This document shows, in pieces, positions 1-9,138 of a stretch of DNA of 64,000 nucleotides. Under the pieces are notes generated by a model. That model had not been told where the DNA came from, did no database searches, and saw only the letters and a program-made list of their open reading frames with translations. This DNA is from Lysinibacillus agricola (GTDB lineage: Bacteria > Bacillota > Bacilli > Bacillales_A > Planococcaceae), in contig NZ_CP067341.1 of NCBI RefSeq assembly GCF_016638705.1, forward strand, positions 1,863,501-1,927,500, given 5' to 3'. Positions within the stretch are counted from its first letter, which is position 1. Each line of letters begins with the position of its first letter. The translations under genes were made by a program, and so were the position numbers.

Positions 1-171
1 AAAAATGCGTATACCAATGCCGAAGTCACGCCCTGATATACTTTGTTCAATTTTTCCACTTTGTAATGTTAATTCATTGGCAAACTTATCCTCGATGAAA
101 ACTTCGGAAAAATCGCCACCTGTAGACAGTGCCGCTTCAAGTACATTTTCAATTACTGATTGTTTAATCAT
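1..171 (-). CDS. TldD/PmbA-type metallopeptidase, N-terminal fragment (runs off window)
   Basis: Only the first 57 codons are inside the window, read leftwards from an ATG at 171 that is preceded by a good ribosome binding site (GGAGGG at about 178-183). The peptide starts MIKQSVIENVLEAAL and continues with GGDFSEVFIEDK and LTLQSGKIEQSISGRDFGIG, the usual beginning of TldD-family proteins. These are zinc-dependent cytoplasmic peptidases that work as TldD/TldE pairs on modified peptides or damaged proteins. The catalytic motif lies outside the window, so the subfamily (TldD or PmbA/TldE) cannot be decided. Confidence 0.75.
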   Translation of the reverse strand, partial: MIKQSVIENVLEAALSTGGDFSEVFIEDKFANELTLQSGKIEQSISGRDFGIGIRIF

Positions 172-407
172 ATTTTTCCCTCCTTTTTTAAAGTATACCA
201 AATAATTTAAAAATTCTGTATTTGTGAAGTGTATCACATAATTATATATATTCTATTTGTGACATTTTATGATATGGAGTATTGGTAGTTGGAAAATGTT
301 TGCAATAAAATCATGCATTTAAATAAATTTCTATATGAGAATCAAAAATTGATTATATTTAACATCTTCTTACCCAAACTAATGAAAAGGCATAGGAAGG
401 TGATGGA

Positions 408-635
408 ATGCAGCAACAGCAATATAGTGCAGGGGATATAGTTTTCATTTTTTATCAACATCCATTTATTGATGATGTAGTAAACATACAGGAAGCTGCA
501 GTAGTGAACATTCCGGATAATTCAACGGAGATGGCGCTATTCCTCTTTGAGAAGTACTATCCGCTAACAAATGATATGTTAATATTTACGAGCGAAGTGG
601 ATGCTGAGCAAGCTTATCACCAATATTTTCATTGA
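408..635 (+). CDS. small SplA-domain-like protein
   Basis: This is a 75-residue protein with a plausible ribosome binding site (GGAAGGTGATGGA overlapping the start region). The sequence YSAGDIVFIFYQHP, then VNIQEAAVVNIPDN and ALFLFEKYYPL resembles the short SplA family, named for the Bacillus regulator of the spore photoproduct lyase gene. No splB-like lyase gene follows, so a role in its control is not supported by context. I rely on memory of the family for this call. The safe description is a small soluble acidic protein, alone in its transcription unit and facing the amidinohydrolase gene downstream. Confidence 0.55.
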   Translation: MQQQQYSAGDIVFIFYQHPFIDDVVNIQEAAVVNIPDNSTEMALFLFEKYYPLTNDMLIFTSEVDAEQAYHQYFH

Positions 636-795
636 TGGAGGTAGAACATAAGAAGTCTTATAGGAACTGATTTTCCTGGAATATAAATGCGGTTTCATGC
701 ACAGCGGCCATTACACAAAGGCGAAATTGATTTGTATAATCCCAAAATTGATGGTAACGCTAACAGAGATAGCCATGAAGAAGGGGAGAAACATT

Positions 796-1731
796 ATGTA
801 TTCATTTCAATCGAATTGTTGGTCAGAGCATGAGGAACTTGAGGTTGTTATGCTTTGTGCACCTTCAAAACTAGATGTACCAGATTTAACAATAGCTGAA
901 AATGTAGGATGGAGTGCTGCTGTCAATCATGTAAAAGCAATGGAGAATTTCCTGGAATTTAAGACAACGCTAGAAAATGCGGGTGTCAAGGTGATTGATT
1001 ATTCGAAAGAGCTACCAAATGATATGACAACAGTAAGTGAGCAGCTTATTAATAGGTACTTTGTCCGCGATCTTGCCTGTGTTATAGGAAATAGTATGTT
1101 CCTTGGAGAGGCAGGTAGCTCGCTAAGGCGTCCAGAGTACCCACATGCTCACTCATTATTAGAAAAGTGGTTTCCAGAGAAATTTTTAAAAGTTAAACAA
1201 CCTTATACTGCTTTAGAATGTGGCGATGTGCTCATTTTAAATAAGGATGCCGTGCTTATTAATATTGGAATGAGAACAACATTAGAGGCTGTGGAAAGTA
1301 TCAAGGAGCGTATCTTCCAAGAAGGATTTTCGGAAATTGCGATCATTGATTTGCCAAGACGCTCCGATACACTTCATTTAGATATGAATTGTAATGTTGC
1401 GAACGATAATCTGCTAATAGCTAAAAACTTTATGCGTTATTTTCCTGTACACGTGTTTACAGCTCAAACAAGTCGTTTTGAAATGACCGAACAATTTTTA
1501 AATCACCATGGCTTTGACGTTTACTGGCTTGAAACATATAATACAATCCCAGATATCAATTTTATCAATCTTAATCCGGAAACATTGCTGATTAGTAAGC
1601 AAGCAACGAAGCAGCAATGGACGAAGCATCCAACATTGCGTAAAAAGAATTTGATAGAAATTGACGTAACAGAGCTAGAAAAAGGGGGTGGCGGCATTCG
1701 TTGCATGACATTGCCACTGCTACGAAAGTAA
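796..1731 (+). CDS. arginine deiminase / DDAH-family amidinohydrolase
   Basis: This is a 311-residue guanidino-group-modifying enzyme. The frame is open from 697, but ATG 796 is preceded by AAGGGGAGAAAC and gives the usual N-terminus, so it is the likely start. Visible active-site elements are the His-containing RRSDTLHLDMNCNV segment and the C-terminal GGGGIRCMTLPLLR segment, whose Cys corresponds to the nucleophile of arginine deiminases and dimethylarginine hydrolases. Substrates in the family include arginine and methylated arginines; which one is used here is not readable from sequence. An amino-acid permease gene follows 25 bases later in the same direction, suggesting uptake and hydrolysis, or product export, as one unit. 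Confidence 0.8.
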   Translation: MYSFQSNCWSEHEELEVVMLCAPSKLDVPDLTIAENVGWSAAVNHVKAMENFLEFKTTLENAGVKVIDYSKELPNDMTTVSEQLINRYFVRDLACVIGNSMFLGEAGSSLRRPEYPHAHSLLEKWFPEKFLKVKQPYTALECGDVLILNKDAVLINIGMRTTLEAVESIKERIFQEGFSEIAIIDLPRRSDTLHLDMNCNVANDNLLIAKNFMRYFPVHVFTAQTSRFEMTEQFLNHHGFDVYWLETYNTIPDINFINLNPETLLISKQATKQQWTKHPTLRKKNLIEIDVTELEKGGGGIRCMTLPLLRK

Positions 1732-1756
1732 GTAAAAGGCAGAAGGGTTGATTGAA

Positions 1757-3082
1757 ATGGCATCTAAAACAAGTAAAGGGCGGATGTCTTGGTGGCAGCT
1801 CTCACTTCTCGGTATAGGATGTACACTAGGAACAGGATTTTTTCTTGGGACAAGTATGGCCATTCATAAAAGTGGTCCTGCTGTTATAATTCCTTTTTTG
1901 TTAGCGGCAATTGCTACTTATATTGTTTATGATGCTCTTGTTAAGATGTCAGTTGACAATCCAGATAAGGGATCATTCCGTACGTATGCAAAGCAAGCTT
2001 TTGGAAATTGGGCAGGATTTAGTAATGGCTGGATTTACTTGATTTCTGAGATGCTCATTATGGGTAGCCAATTGACGGCGCTTGGTATTTTTACAAGGCT
2101 TTGGTTTCCTACACTTCCATTATGGGTTGCTGCATCTATTTATGCTGCACTTGGATTAACCGTTATTCTTATGGGGATGAAGGGCTTTGAAAACTTTCAA
2201 AATATTTTTGGTGCGTTAAAGGCAGCAGCGGTTGTCATGTTTATTATAGTAGCGGTTGTCTTAATAATAAAAGGATTCAATACGGAAACAACGACACTCG
2301 ATGCACTGCATGCAAATTATGAAGAATTATTCTCACAAGGTGTGAAAGGAATATGGCTTGGATTGCTATATGCCTTTTATGCATTTGGTGGAATTGAGGT
2401 TATGGGTTTAATGGTCATTGATTTAAAAAATCCTAAAGAAGCACCGAAAGCCGGAAAAGTGATGCTTATTGCTATAACTATCATTTTTCTAATGGCTATT
2501 ATGCTTGCCTTGGCGCTTGTTTCTTGGAAGGACTTTAATATTAAAGAAAGCCCATTTATTACAGCGCTTAATGGTTATCACATACCTTTTTTTGCAGACA
2601 TTTTTAATGGCGTTTTAATTATTGCAGGTTTTTCAACAATGGTTGCCTCTTTATATGCGGTCATCACGATTCTCATTACACTGGCAGAAGACCACGATGC
2701 TCCAGCTTCTCTGGCGAAAAAAGGGAAAATGAAGATTCCATTTCCTGCATTTCTCTTTTTAGCTAGTGGTTTAATTATAACCATTGTTATCGGCTTCCTC
2801 ATGCCAGAAAAGATTTTTGAATATTTAGTTACAGCTGCAGGCTTAATGTTAATTTATAACTGGCTCTTTATATTAGTGACATATAGGAAGCTAATGAAGC
2901 TGTCGAAGTGGGAGTATGTGAAGAATAGTATCGGGATGTTACTCATTGTGGTGACAGTGTCTGGGACGTTAGGGAAAAAAACAAGCAGACTCGGTTTTTT
3001 CGTGAGCCTGCTTTTTATCATCATCATAGGAATTGCGACTTGGATTGTCATGAAAAGGCAAAAACACGGTAAGCATGTTTAA
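1757..3082 (+). CDS. APC-family amino acid permease
   Basis: This is a membrane transporter of about 441 residues with roughly twelve hydrophobic segments. The N-terminal SWWQLSLLGIGCTLGTGFFLG is the substrate-binding first helix of the amino acid-polyamine-organocation superfamily. The frame is open from TTG 1748, but the AGAAGGG motif at 1741-1747 is correctly spaced only for ATG 1757. The C-terminus ends in a short basic tail (MKRQKHGKHV). It probably shares a transcript with the amidinohydrolase gene just upstream, so arginine, ornithine, citrulline or a methylated arginine are reasonable guesses for the substrate; this is inference. The stop overlaps the end of the convergent gene by 4 bases. 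Confidence 0.85.
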   Translation: MASKTSKGRMSWWQLSLLGIGCTLGTGFFLGTSMAIHKSGPAVIIPFLLAAIATYIVYDALVKMSVDNPDKGSFRTYAKQAFGNWAGFSNGWIYLISEMLIMGSQLTALGIFTRLWFPTLPLWVAASIYAALGLTVILMGMKGFENFQNIFGALKAAAVVMFIIVAVVLIIKGFNTETTTLDALHANYEELFSQGVKGIWLGLLYAFYAFGGIEVMGLMVIDLKNPKEAPKAGKVMLIAITIIFLMAIMLALALVSWKDFNIKESPFITALNGYHIPFFADIFNGVLIIAGFSTMVASLYAVITILITLAEDHDAPASLAKKGKMKIPFPAFLFLASGLIITIVIGFLMPEKIFEYLVTAAGLMLIYNWLFILVTYRKLMKLSKWEYVKNSIGMLLIVVTVSGTLGKKTSRLGFFVSLLFIIIIGIATWIVMKRQKHGKHV

Positions 3083-3846
3083 TGTTCTTTGTTTTTCTGA
3101 AGAGAATGTTGCATACGTAAAAAAGGACATTTCGATGCACTACTATTATCATCACTTAAAAAATACTGTTTCCACTCATAACTGTCTTCTTGCCCATACC
3201 ATTTTAAATCAGTATGAGCTGGAATAGCATCGTATTCGGTAATGCGTTGACGAATAAGCTTCTTTAATTTTCGACCAAATACAGTAGAGTCGTTCATTTC
3301 TTCAAATATCCAGCGTGGCTGAAATGCCATTAATAAAGTGGAGAAATGACGACTCTTACGCAATTTATGTGCGGGAGTTGCACAAGACACAAAATAAGGC
3401 TCACCGTTAAAACAAAATTCCCATTCATGATGCGATGGGGCTGTTGGAATTTCCTTTGGCCAATCGACATCATCAAATTTAGTTAAATTGTTTAAAACTG
3501 ACCAAAATAAATTTCTATAATCCTCAACTTCGAAATTTTTATGCATATCATTAGGGGTTTTAAAGAAAACGGTATGTGTTGTATATTTTCCAAACGTTTG
3601 AGACCACTTATTGTATTTCTTTAAACATAGTGCTAACGTCTTTATCGATTGCTCCTCTCGTGGATCTCCTATAAAGCTATAGCGAAGCTCGTTCGATAAA
3701 AACCCTTTTCTAGCTGGAATACAGGGGAACGTATTTGCTTCATCTGCAACCATGGCAGCGAAGTCGGTATATGCTGACTGTTGCCATAATGGAAGTGTTT
3801 CAAAATGTTCTTCAATCCACTTCTTGTCTAACACTGCTACTTCCAC
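3079..3846 (-). CDS. YqcI/YcgG family protein
   Basis: This is a 255-residue soluble protein that starts at a GTG with an excellent ribosome binding site (AAGGAGGAG, 7 bases before). Family signatures are FPCIPARKGF near residue 40, LRYSFIGDP near 54, and the C-terminal segment ending in CPFLRMQHSL with a Cys-Pro pair. YqcI/YcgG proteins occur in many Bacillus genomes and have no firmly established biochemical role. The gene is convergent with the permease gene and its stop overlaps that gene by 4 bases. It stands alone, with the EamA transporter gene upstream in the same direction after about 90 bases. Confidence 0.75.
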   Translation of the reverse strand: MEVAVLDKKWIEEHFETLPLWQQSAYTDFAAMVADEANTFPCIPARKGFLSNELRYSFIGDPREEQSIKTLALCLKKYNKWSQTFGKYTTHTVFFKTPNDMHKNFEVEDYRNLFWSVLNNLTKFDDVDWPKEIPTAPSHHEWEFCFNGEPYFVSCATPAHKLRKSRHFSTLLMAFQPRWIFEEMNDSTVFGRKLKKLIRQRITEYDAIPAHTDLKWYGQEDSYEWKQYFLSDDNSSASKCPFLRMQHSLQKNKEH

Positions 3847-3933
3847 TTATGTCTCCTCCTTCTTACCTCTTTAGACTATTAAAGAAAGAGTAAAAATGTG
3901 ACGATGTAAAAGAGTCAATGTTTTGGTGAATCG

Positions 3934-4845
3934 CTACTCGTTCCTATCTACAATAACACTTGAAATTCCTAACAATAATAATAAAACAACGCCCAGAAAA
4001 GTGATATTAGACCATTGTAACCTTGTATCAAAAAGCTGAAAGAAAAAAGTAAAAACAGGAATAAAACACAATGACATCATTACAAAGAAAGGTGTGCAAT
4101 ATTGAATTCCTTTTTGTAATAAATACATAGGAACTAATACACCAAGTAAAGTCATTAGTAATATCCAACCTATATTTCCAATCAAATAATCTAATATTAC
4201 GTCATATGTAGCAATTAATGATAAAAGAATAATGCCATAAAACCTCTTAGATAATATCATTGAGCTAGTCCAACCTAGTTCACTTAACTGTTTTGAATAA
4301 AGTGTACAAAGAACAGCACCTAACCCACATATTATACTAGCTAGAATACCTAATAAACTAAATTTACTCCAAGTTATCAATGCAGACTTCCCAGCAAATA
4401 TTGCATAAATTAATATGAGACAAGCCACTAAAGTACCTATAGCAATACTTACTTTAGCTACGTTTATATGATGTTTTTGCTTAATTGCTAATAATATAAC
4501 AAATAAAGGACCTAACCCCATTTCCAGTGAGCTTACAATCGCTGGTTCAATATATTTTAATGCAAAATAAAATCCCATAAAAGCTAAAACAGATGCAGAA
4601 TTTAATTTTAATAAAATTGGGGTAGCAGCTTTATTCCATTTCATTGATGACTGCTGCTTAATTGAAAAAAATTGGAAATATAATGTTGTGATAAAAAAGC
4701 TAATACCTGTAAAAAGAAATGGGTGTACAGCTTGCACACGATTTGCATAATAAACTTGACTAACAGAAGTTAAAATTGCCGAAAGAATTAAAGATAATAC
4801 ACCAATTGCATGTAAATTATGTTTACGTTGAAGTGTAAGTTCCAT
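3934..4845 (-). CDS. EamA/DMT-superfamily transporter
   Basis: This is a 303-residue protein with about ten membrane segments arranged as two EamA halves, and it fits the drug/metabolite transporter size. The start ATG at 4845 has a strong AAAAGGAGG site. Motifs include EPAIVSSLEMGLGPLFV at the end of the first half and FFVMMSLCFIPVFTFFFQL in the second. DMT members export amino acids, metabolites or drugs; the substrate cannot be read here. Together with the divergent flavoprotein fragment it is noticeably richer in A+T than the genes around it, so the pair may have arrived together. Confidence 0.8.
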   Translation of the reverse strand: MELTLQRKHNLHAIGVLSLILSAILTSVSQVYYANRVQAVHPFLFTGISFFITTLYFQFFSIKQQSSMKWNKAATPILLKLNSASVLAFMGFYFALKYIEPAIVSSLEMGLGPLFVILLAIKQKHHINVAKVSIAIGTLVACLILIYAIFAGKSALITWSKFSLLGILASIICGLGAVLCTLYSKQLSELGWTSSMILSKRFYGIILLSLIATYDVILDYLIGNIGWILLMTLLGVLVPMYLLQKGIQYCTPFFVMMSLCFIPVFTFFFQLFDTRLQWSNITFLGVVLLLLLGISSVIVDRNE

Positions 4846-4870
4846 ATGAGGCCTCCTTTTAATTTACCAA

Positions 4871-4890
4871 AATTATAATTAATTATAATT
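4871..4890. promoter_or_regulatory. 20-bp perfect palindrome upstream of the EamA gene
   Basis: AATTATAATTAATTATAATT is a perfect palindrome 26 bases before the EamA start, in the AT-rich stretch between that gene and the divergent flavoprotein remnant. It may be an operator. In DNA this rich in A+T a chance palindrome is also possible. The rest of the interval up to 5058 shows no other clear element. Confidence 0.3.
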
Positions 4891-5058
4891 CTAACTAAAA
4901 TCTTAAATAATCTGTATTTTCTATATTTATTTAATATTTAGATATTTGATAATGTTATTACGGACTAACAATTTAGTCAAGATATAGAATTTCAGTATTA
5001 TATTCACATATATAATTATTTGAAAAAATTTTTGAAAAATAGTATTTTTTGTTAAAAA

Positions 5059-5405
5059 ATTAAATTGGCTGTGGTAGGCGGCGGGGCTAGTTGCATTGCT
5101 TTTGTCTACTCACTTGAAAGAAAACTAAGAAAAAATGTAGATAATTTAAAGTTAATAATTGATATTTACGAACCGAACGAAGATCTAGGGAGAGGGAATG
5201 CCTATTTACGTGAACCTGAATTTATTCGTTTAAATCGACCGCCAGAAAATATGTCTATAGATGTAAACGACCCAACCCATTTTTTAGATTGGATTAAAAA
5301 CCGACCTTTAATTTATAAAAAATATAAGGAAAGTGAATTTATTGCTAGAAAAATTTTTGGTGATTATCTGAAATCTGTTTTTGAGGATAAATGTTGTAAA
5401 TTCAG
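5059..5405 (+). pseudogene. FAD/NAD(P)-binding protein, N-terminal fragment
   Basis: The reading frame opens with LAVVGGGASCIAFVYSLER, a dinucleotide-binding GxGxxS fold, and continues through YEPNEDLGRGNAYL, FIRLNRPPENMSID and THFLDWI. These are typical of the FAD-NAD(P)-binding family (NAD_binding_9 type) found in large 500-600 residue proteins. Only about 115 residues are present. The frame then runs into the antisense of the neighbouring sensor kinase gene and stops at 5475. There is no ATG and no recognisable ribosome binding site; TTG 5065 or ATT 5059 are the only possible starts. Both ends therefore look damaged, and the gene should be non-functional. Confidence 0.75.
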
Positions 5406-6411
5406 CAAGCTTGCTTTCAACAGTAATGGTTCCGTTATGCATATCGATGATTTTCTTTACAATAGACAATCCTAAGCCACTTCCGCCATTCTCAGCTGTC
5501 CTTGATAGGTCAGCCTTATAAAATCGCTCGAATATATGCTTTTGTTGTTCCGGTGTTAAACCGATTCCGTTATCACGAATGACAATAGCGATCGTATCCA
5601 TTTGTTTTGTCACTGATATTGTAATGGTGCCAGCAGCTGGCGTGAATTTAATGCTGTTGCTTAGTAAATTCATCCATACTTGATTCATTAAATCTTCATC
5701 AGCCATTAGCGAAATGTTTTCTAATTGCAAATCTATGTCGATGTTTTTTACTAGCCAATTTGGTTCCAGTGCTAGTACGACATTACGCAATTGCTTATCA
5801 AGTCGGTAATGCCTTGGCTCGAAGGGGTGGTGTTGTGATTCTAACGACGTTAGCTTTAGTAAATTGTCACTAATTTTTGATAGTCGATTACTTTCCATCT
5901 CAATGATTGTTAAATAATGCTGTCGCTTATCTTCAGGGAGGTCCATGTTTTTCAATGCTTTAGCAAAGCCATTAATAGTTGTTAGAGGCGACTGAATTTC
6001 ATGAGATACATTCGAGATAAATTCTTGGCGCATTCTTTCCATTTCACCTAATTCAACTGCCATATGGTTGATGCCATGTATTAATTGACCAAATTGATCT
6101 TCATCTGTTTTCATATCTAATTTGACAGTAAAATCACCTTTAGCAATCCGGCTTAATGCATCTACAATCGTATTCCAATAGTTTCGTTGTTTATTTACTC
6201 CAATTAAAAAGAGGATAATAATAGAGCAAGCAAAGAGAACAAAAACACCAACTACGGTCCATAATTGAAGCCAGAAACCTTGTGGGTGTTTGCCTAACCA
6301 ATCATAAATCCACGACGTTATGTGGAAGGAAATAAAAGCAAATATGATGTTACTGATAAGAAGAAGCATTAAAGTTAAAAAAAGCTTTAAAAAGAACTTT
6401 CGTCTTCTCAT
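5308..6411 (-). CDS. sensor histidine kinase (HssS-like), altered C-terminus
   Basis: This is an inner-membrane two-component sensor of 367 residues. There are two membrane helices (about residues 10-30 and 46-68), then a HAMP segment, the phospho-acceptor SHEIQSPLTTI, an N-box (NLLSNSIKFTP) and G-boxes (DNGIGL, GSGLGLSIVKK). The ATP-binding domain is complete up to about NGTITVESKL. The last 30 or so residues are unlike any kinase and read through the antisense of the flavoprotein fragment, so the native 3' end was lost at about 5400-5412. Activity may still be possible because the catalytic boxes are intact. The start overlaps the response-regulator stop by 4 bases, as in a coupled pair. 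Confidence 0.85.
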   Translation of the reverse strand: MRRRKFFLKLFLTLMLLLISNIIFAFISFHITSWIYDWLGKHPQGFWLQLWTVVGVFVLFACSIIILFLIGVNKQRNYWNTIVDALSRIAKGDFTVKLDMKTDEDQFGQLIHGINHMAVELGEMERMRQEFISNVSHEIQSPLTTINGFAKALKNMDLPEDKRQHYLTIIEMESNRLSKISDNLLKLTSLESQHHPFEPRHYRLDKQLRNVVLALEPNWLVKNIDIDLQLENISLMADEDLMNQVWMNLLSNSIKFTPAAGTITISVTKQMDTIAIVIRDNGIGLTPEQQKHIFERFYKADLSRTAENGGSGLGLSIVKKIIDMHNGTITVESKLAEFTTFILKNRFQIITKNFSSNKFTFLIFFIN

Positions 6412-7085
6412 GGTTCCAGTTCCAATCGATAGCCAAGGCCACGAATTGTGCGAATAACAAACCCACTTGTTTCTTGTGGGAAACGTTGACGAAGTCTTTT
6501 AATGTGAACATCGACTGTACGTTCATCACCTTCATAGTCATATCCCCAAATTTCTTCAATTAGCTGTTCACGTGAAAAAGTTTTCCCCGCATAGCTTGCT
6601 AAAACAAACAATAGTTCAAATTCCTTTAAACGGAGTGTTAACGATTTACCATTATATACGACTTCATGTGTATTGCGATTTAACTTTACATTGCCAGCTT
6701 CCACAAGTTGAGATAGGGAAATACGGTATCTTTTAAGTATTGATTTAACACGGACGATGAGCTCTGCTGGCTCAAATGGTTTAACAAGGTAATCATCCGT
6801 TCCAAGATGAAAGCCCTTTACCTTTTGTGAAGTTTCTCCTTTTGCGGTTAGCATCAGGATAGGTAAATCATTATTAAAGGAACGTATCTCTTCGCATAAT
6901 TCCCAGCCATTCATTTTCGGCATCATAATGTCCAATAGAACCATATCCACCTTATCAGAAGCTAATTTGGACAGTGCATCCACACCGTCCGTAGCCTCAA
7001 TAACCTCTAATCCTTCATTTTGCAAAAATACTTTTACTAATTCTCGAATATGTGCATCATCATCTACAACTAAAATTGTCGTCAT
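6408..7085 (-). CDS. OmpR-family response regulator (HssR-like)
   Basis: This is a cytoplasmic DNA-binding response regulator of 225 residues. The receiver domain has the acidic DDD cluster near residue 9, the phospho-acceptor in LLDIMMPKMNGWE, and LTAKG and KPFEP motifs. The winged-helix domain contains WGYDYEGDERTVDVHIKRLRQR, strongly like the haem-sensing HssR of Staphylococcus. Two starts are possible. ATG 7106 forms an ATGA overlap with the bmrA stop but has no spaced ribosome binding site. ATG 7085 follows AAGGGA by 9 bases and gives the conventional MTTILVVDDD start. It sits between the bmrA-type exporter gene and its kinase, so control of the exporter is likely. Confidence 0.88.
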   Translation of the reverse strand: MTTILVVDDDAHIRELVKVFLQNEGLEVIEATDGVDALSKLASDKVDMVLLDIMMPKMNGWELCEEIRSFNNDLPILMLTAKGETSQKVKGFHLGTDDYLVKPFEPAELIVRVKSILKRYRISLSQLVEAGNVKLNRNTHEVVYNGKSLTLRLKEFELLFVLASYAGKTFSREQLIEEIWGYDYEGDERTVDVHIKRLRQRFPQETSGFVIRTIRGLGYRLELEP

Positions 7086-7102
7086 GCTAACAAATCCCTT
7101 CG

Positions 7103-8857
7103 TCATTCCTCTTTAATGCGTAGTTGTTGCTTGGCAAACTCTCGATACATTTCATGCGTCTCAAAAAGCGTATCATGTGTGCCGCTACCCGTAATATGTC
7201 CTTTCTCTACAAAAAGTATTTGATCGGCATCTACTACTGTTGAGAGTCGGTGGGCAATCACGAGAGTTGTTCTACCTTGCATTAAATTATCCAATGCTTT
7301 TTGAACATAGATCTCTGATTTACTATCCAAACTTGACGTTGCCTCATCAAGCATTAATATTTGAGGGTTTCGTAATAGTGCTCTGGCGATGGAAATTCGT
7401 TGTCGTTGACCGCCAGAAAGCTTAATGCCTCGTTCTCCGACTTCTGTCTCAAATTGATCTGGCAGTTCGTTGATAAATTGATCGGCATAGGCCATTTTGG
7501 CAACTCTTTCAAGTTCTTCATCCTGTACCTCTCTATCAATGCCATAGCAAATATTTTCACGAATCGTACCAGATAGCAGTGCGCTCTCCTGAGCAACATA
7601 GCCGATTTGGCTTCTCCAAGAATGTAGGGAGTATGTGTCGATAGGGGTATCTCCGAGTGTAATACTTCCGTTAGTAGGCTGATAATATCTCTCTAACAGA
7701 GAAAATGTTGTTGTTTTTCCTCCGCCACTAGGTCCAACGATGGCCGTAACTTTACCTGGTTCAATTGTGAAATTGATATTCGATAAAATCAGTTCTTCTC
7801 CATAAGCAAAGTCAACATTTTTTACATAAATCGGCTGATCCACTTTTTCTAACGTTTTTCCTTCGAAAATATTTTCCTCTTTATGCTCAAGTAATGCACT
7901 GATTCGCTCTGTAGCACCCATCGCTTTTTGTAGCTGTGTAAAGAACATCGTTAATTGGGTCATCGGCATGATGATTTGGATTAAATATAAAATAAATGCC
8001 ACCATGTCGCCAGCTGTAAGCTCTCCTGAAGAAACTCGTACACCACCATAACCAATAATGGCCACAAGGACTGACATTAATACAAACGAAACAAGCGGCG
8101 AAATAAGTGCATGGATTTTAGCTTCTTTTAAGCCAAACTTAAAGAGGTTGGTAATTCCTTTTTTGCCACGATCATATTCTATATTCTCGGCATTTGAAGC
8201 CTTTACTAATCGTGTTTCAGGTAAAACTTGATTTAGCACTGCCGTAAATTTTGCCGTCTCATCTTGCATTCCTTTTGAAATGACAAACATACGTCTTCCT
8301 AACAGCATCAAAATAACCATAGCAAGCGGAACAGCAATCAGCATCACTAAAGTCATTTTCCAATCTAAGATTAATAGAATGATGACTGATCCAATAATAG
8401 AAATAACACCTGATAAACAGTTTGCAAGATGCTCTGTAATAAGTTCCTTGACAACAGCTGTGTCATTTGTAACACGACTTAATGTTTCACCTGTATCATT
8501 CTCATCATAATAAGGAATTGGTAAATGAAGTAGCTTTCTCCAAAGCCGTTCTCTTAAATTCGCGACAACATGATGTCCGACACGATTTAAATAATAAATA
8601 GAAAGCCCGCTCGCGATTGCCTGCGCGATAAAAGCAATACCTAATAAAATAATTTGCCAATAATCAAGGGATTCTAATGAAAAGCCGTCCACTAATTTTT
8701 TCGTAAATAACGGAACGATAAATCCAACACCGGTCGTTGCTAAACTCATAATTAATGAGATTATTAAAAGCCATATCGGTGGTTCAGCTTGTTTGACTAA
8801 ACGAACAAAGCGCCGCCAATCCTTTAGTTTTGTGTTATCTTTTGATGCCTCCTGCAA
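7103..8857 (-). CDS. bmrA: BmrA-type multidrug ABC exporter (half-transporter)
   Basis: This is a 584-residue half-size ABC exporter with an N-terminal six-helix membrane domain and a C-terminal ATPase. Walker A is [12 protein letters not shown], the signature is [16 protein letters not shown], Walker B is [12 protein letters not shown] and the H-loop is IAHRLS. Segments such as [14 protein letters not shown] and the C-terminal [16 protein letters not shown] match Bacillus BmrA closely in length and wording. BmrA homodimers pump drugs out of the cell with ATP. The start is TTG with AAGGAGG upstream. It heads an operon with the response regulator and kinase, an arrangement that suggests control by an envelope or toxic-compound signal. 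Confidence 0.88.
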   Translation of the reverse strand: MQEASKDNTKLKDWRRFVRLVKQAEPPIWLLIISLIMSLATTGVGFIVPLFTKKLVDGFSLESLDYWQIILLGIAFIAQAIASGLSIYYLNRVGHHVVANLRERLWRKLLHLPIPYYDENDTGETLSRVTNDTAVVKELITEHLANCLSGVISIIGSVIILLILDWKMTLVMLIAVPLAMVILMLLGRRMFVISKGMQDETAKFTAVLNQVLPETRLVKASNAENIEYDRGKKGITNLFKFGLKEAKIHALISPLVSFVLMSVLVAIIGYGGVRVSSGELTAGDMVAFILYLIQIIMPMTQLTMFFTQLQKAMGATERISALLEHKEENIFEGKTLEKVDQPIYVKNVDFAYGEELILSNINFTIEPGKVTAIVGPSGGGKTTTFSLLERYYQPTNGSITLGDTPIDTYSLHSWRSQIGYVAQESALLSGTIRENICYGIDREVQDEELERVAKMAYADQFINELPDQFETEVGERGIKLSGGQRQRISIARALLRNPQILMLDEATSSLDSKSEIYVQKALDNLMQGRTTLVIAHRLSTVVDADQILFVEKGHITGSGTHDTLFETHEMYREFAKQQLRIKEE

Positions 8858-8973
8858 AGTAAATCCTCCTTCAATTTCATCAACAATAAAATATGAATCT
8901 TATATGTTACTAACTATAGCATGCCTATATGAACTGAATATGAAATGAGGTGGGATGAGATGAGATGATAAGG

Positions 8974-9005
8974 AAAAGGTTACTCAAATTTCTGAGTAAC
9001 CTTTT
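8974..9005. terminator. bidirectional-looking intrinsic terminator
   Basis: A 13-bp perfect stem (AAAAGGTTACTCA, 6-base loop, complement) is followed by T-rich sequence on both strands. It probably ends the leftward MFS transcript before bmrA. Confidence 0.8.
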
Positions 9006-9084
9006 TGTGTGTCTATAGTGTGCTTATTCAAGAGCATTTTAAAGTTCAGCGCAAGAAAAGAAGTATGGTATAAGATAAACTGCA

Positions 9085-9118
9085 CGTAAAAGCCCGATTG
9101 GTGAAGACTAATAATCAG
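9085..9118. repeat. 34-bp dispersed repeat, copy 1
   Basis: This 34-base sequence (core CCCGATTGGTGAAGACTAAT) occurs again, exactly and in the opposite orientation, at 23126-23159. Similarity continues weakly beyond the outer edge. It lies just beyond the stop of the CynX-type MFS gene. No coding sense is visible. Confidence 0.85.
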
Positions 9119-9138
9119 TATGGGGAGGGGATTAAGTT

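Noticed and set aside
5407..5412. HindIII site as proof that the kinase/flavoprotein junction is a cloning artefact
   Set aside because: A six-base site at the boundary is suggestive but can occur by chance; the true break point cannot be placed to the base from sequence alone.
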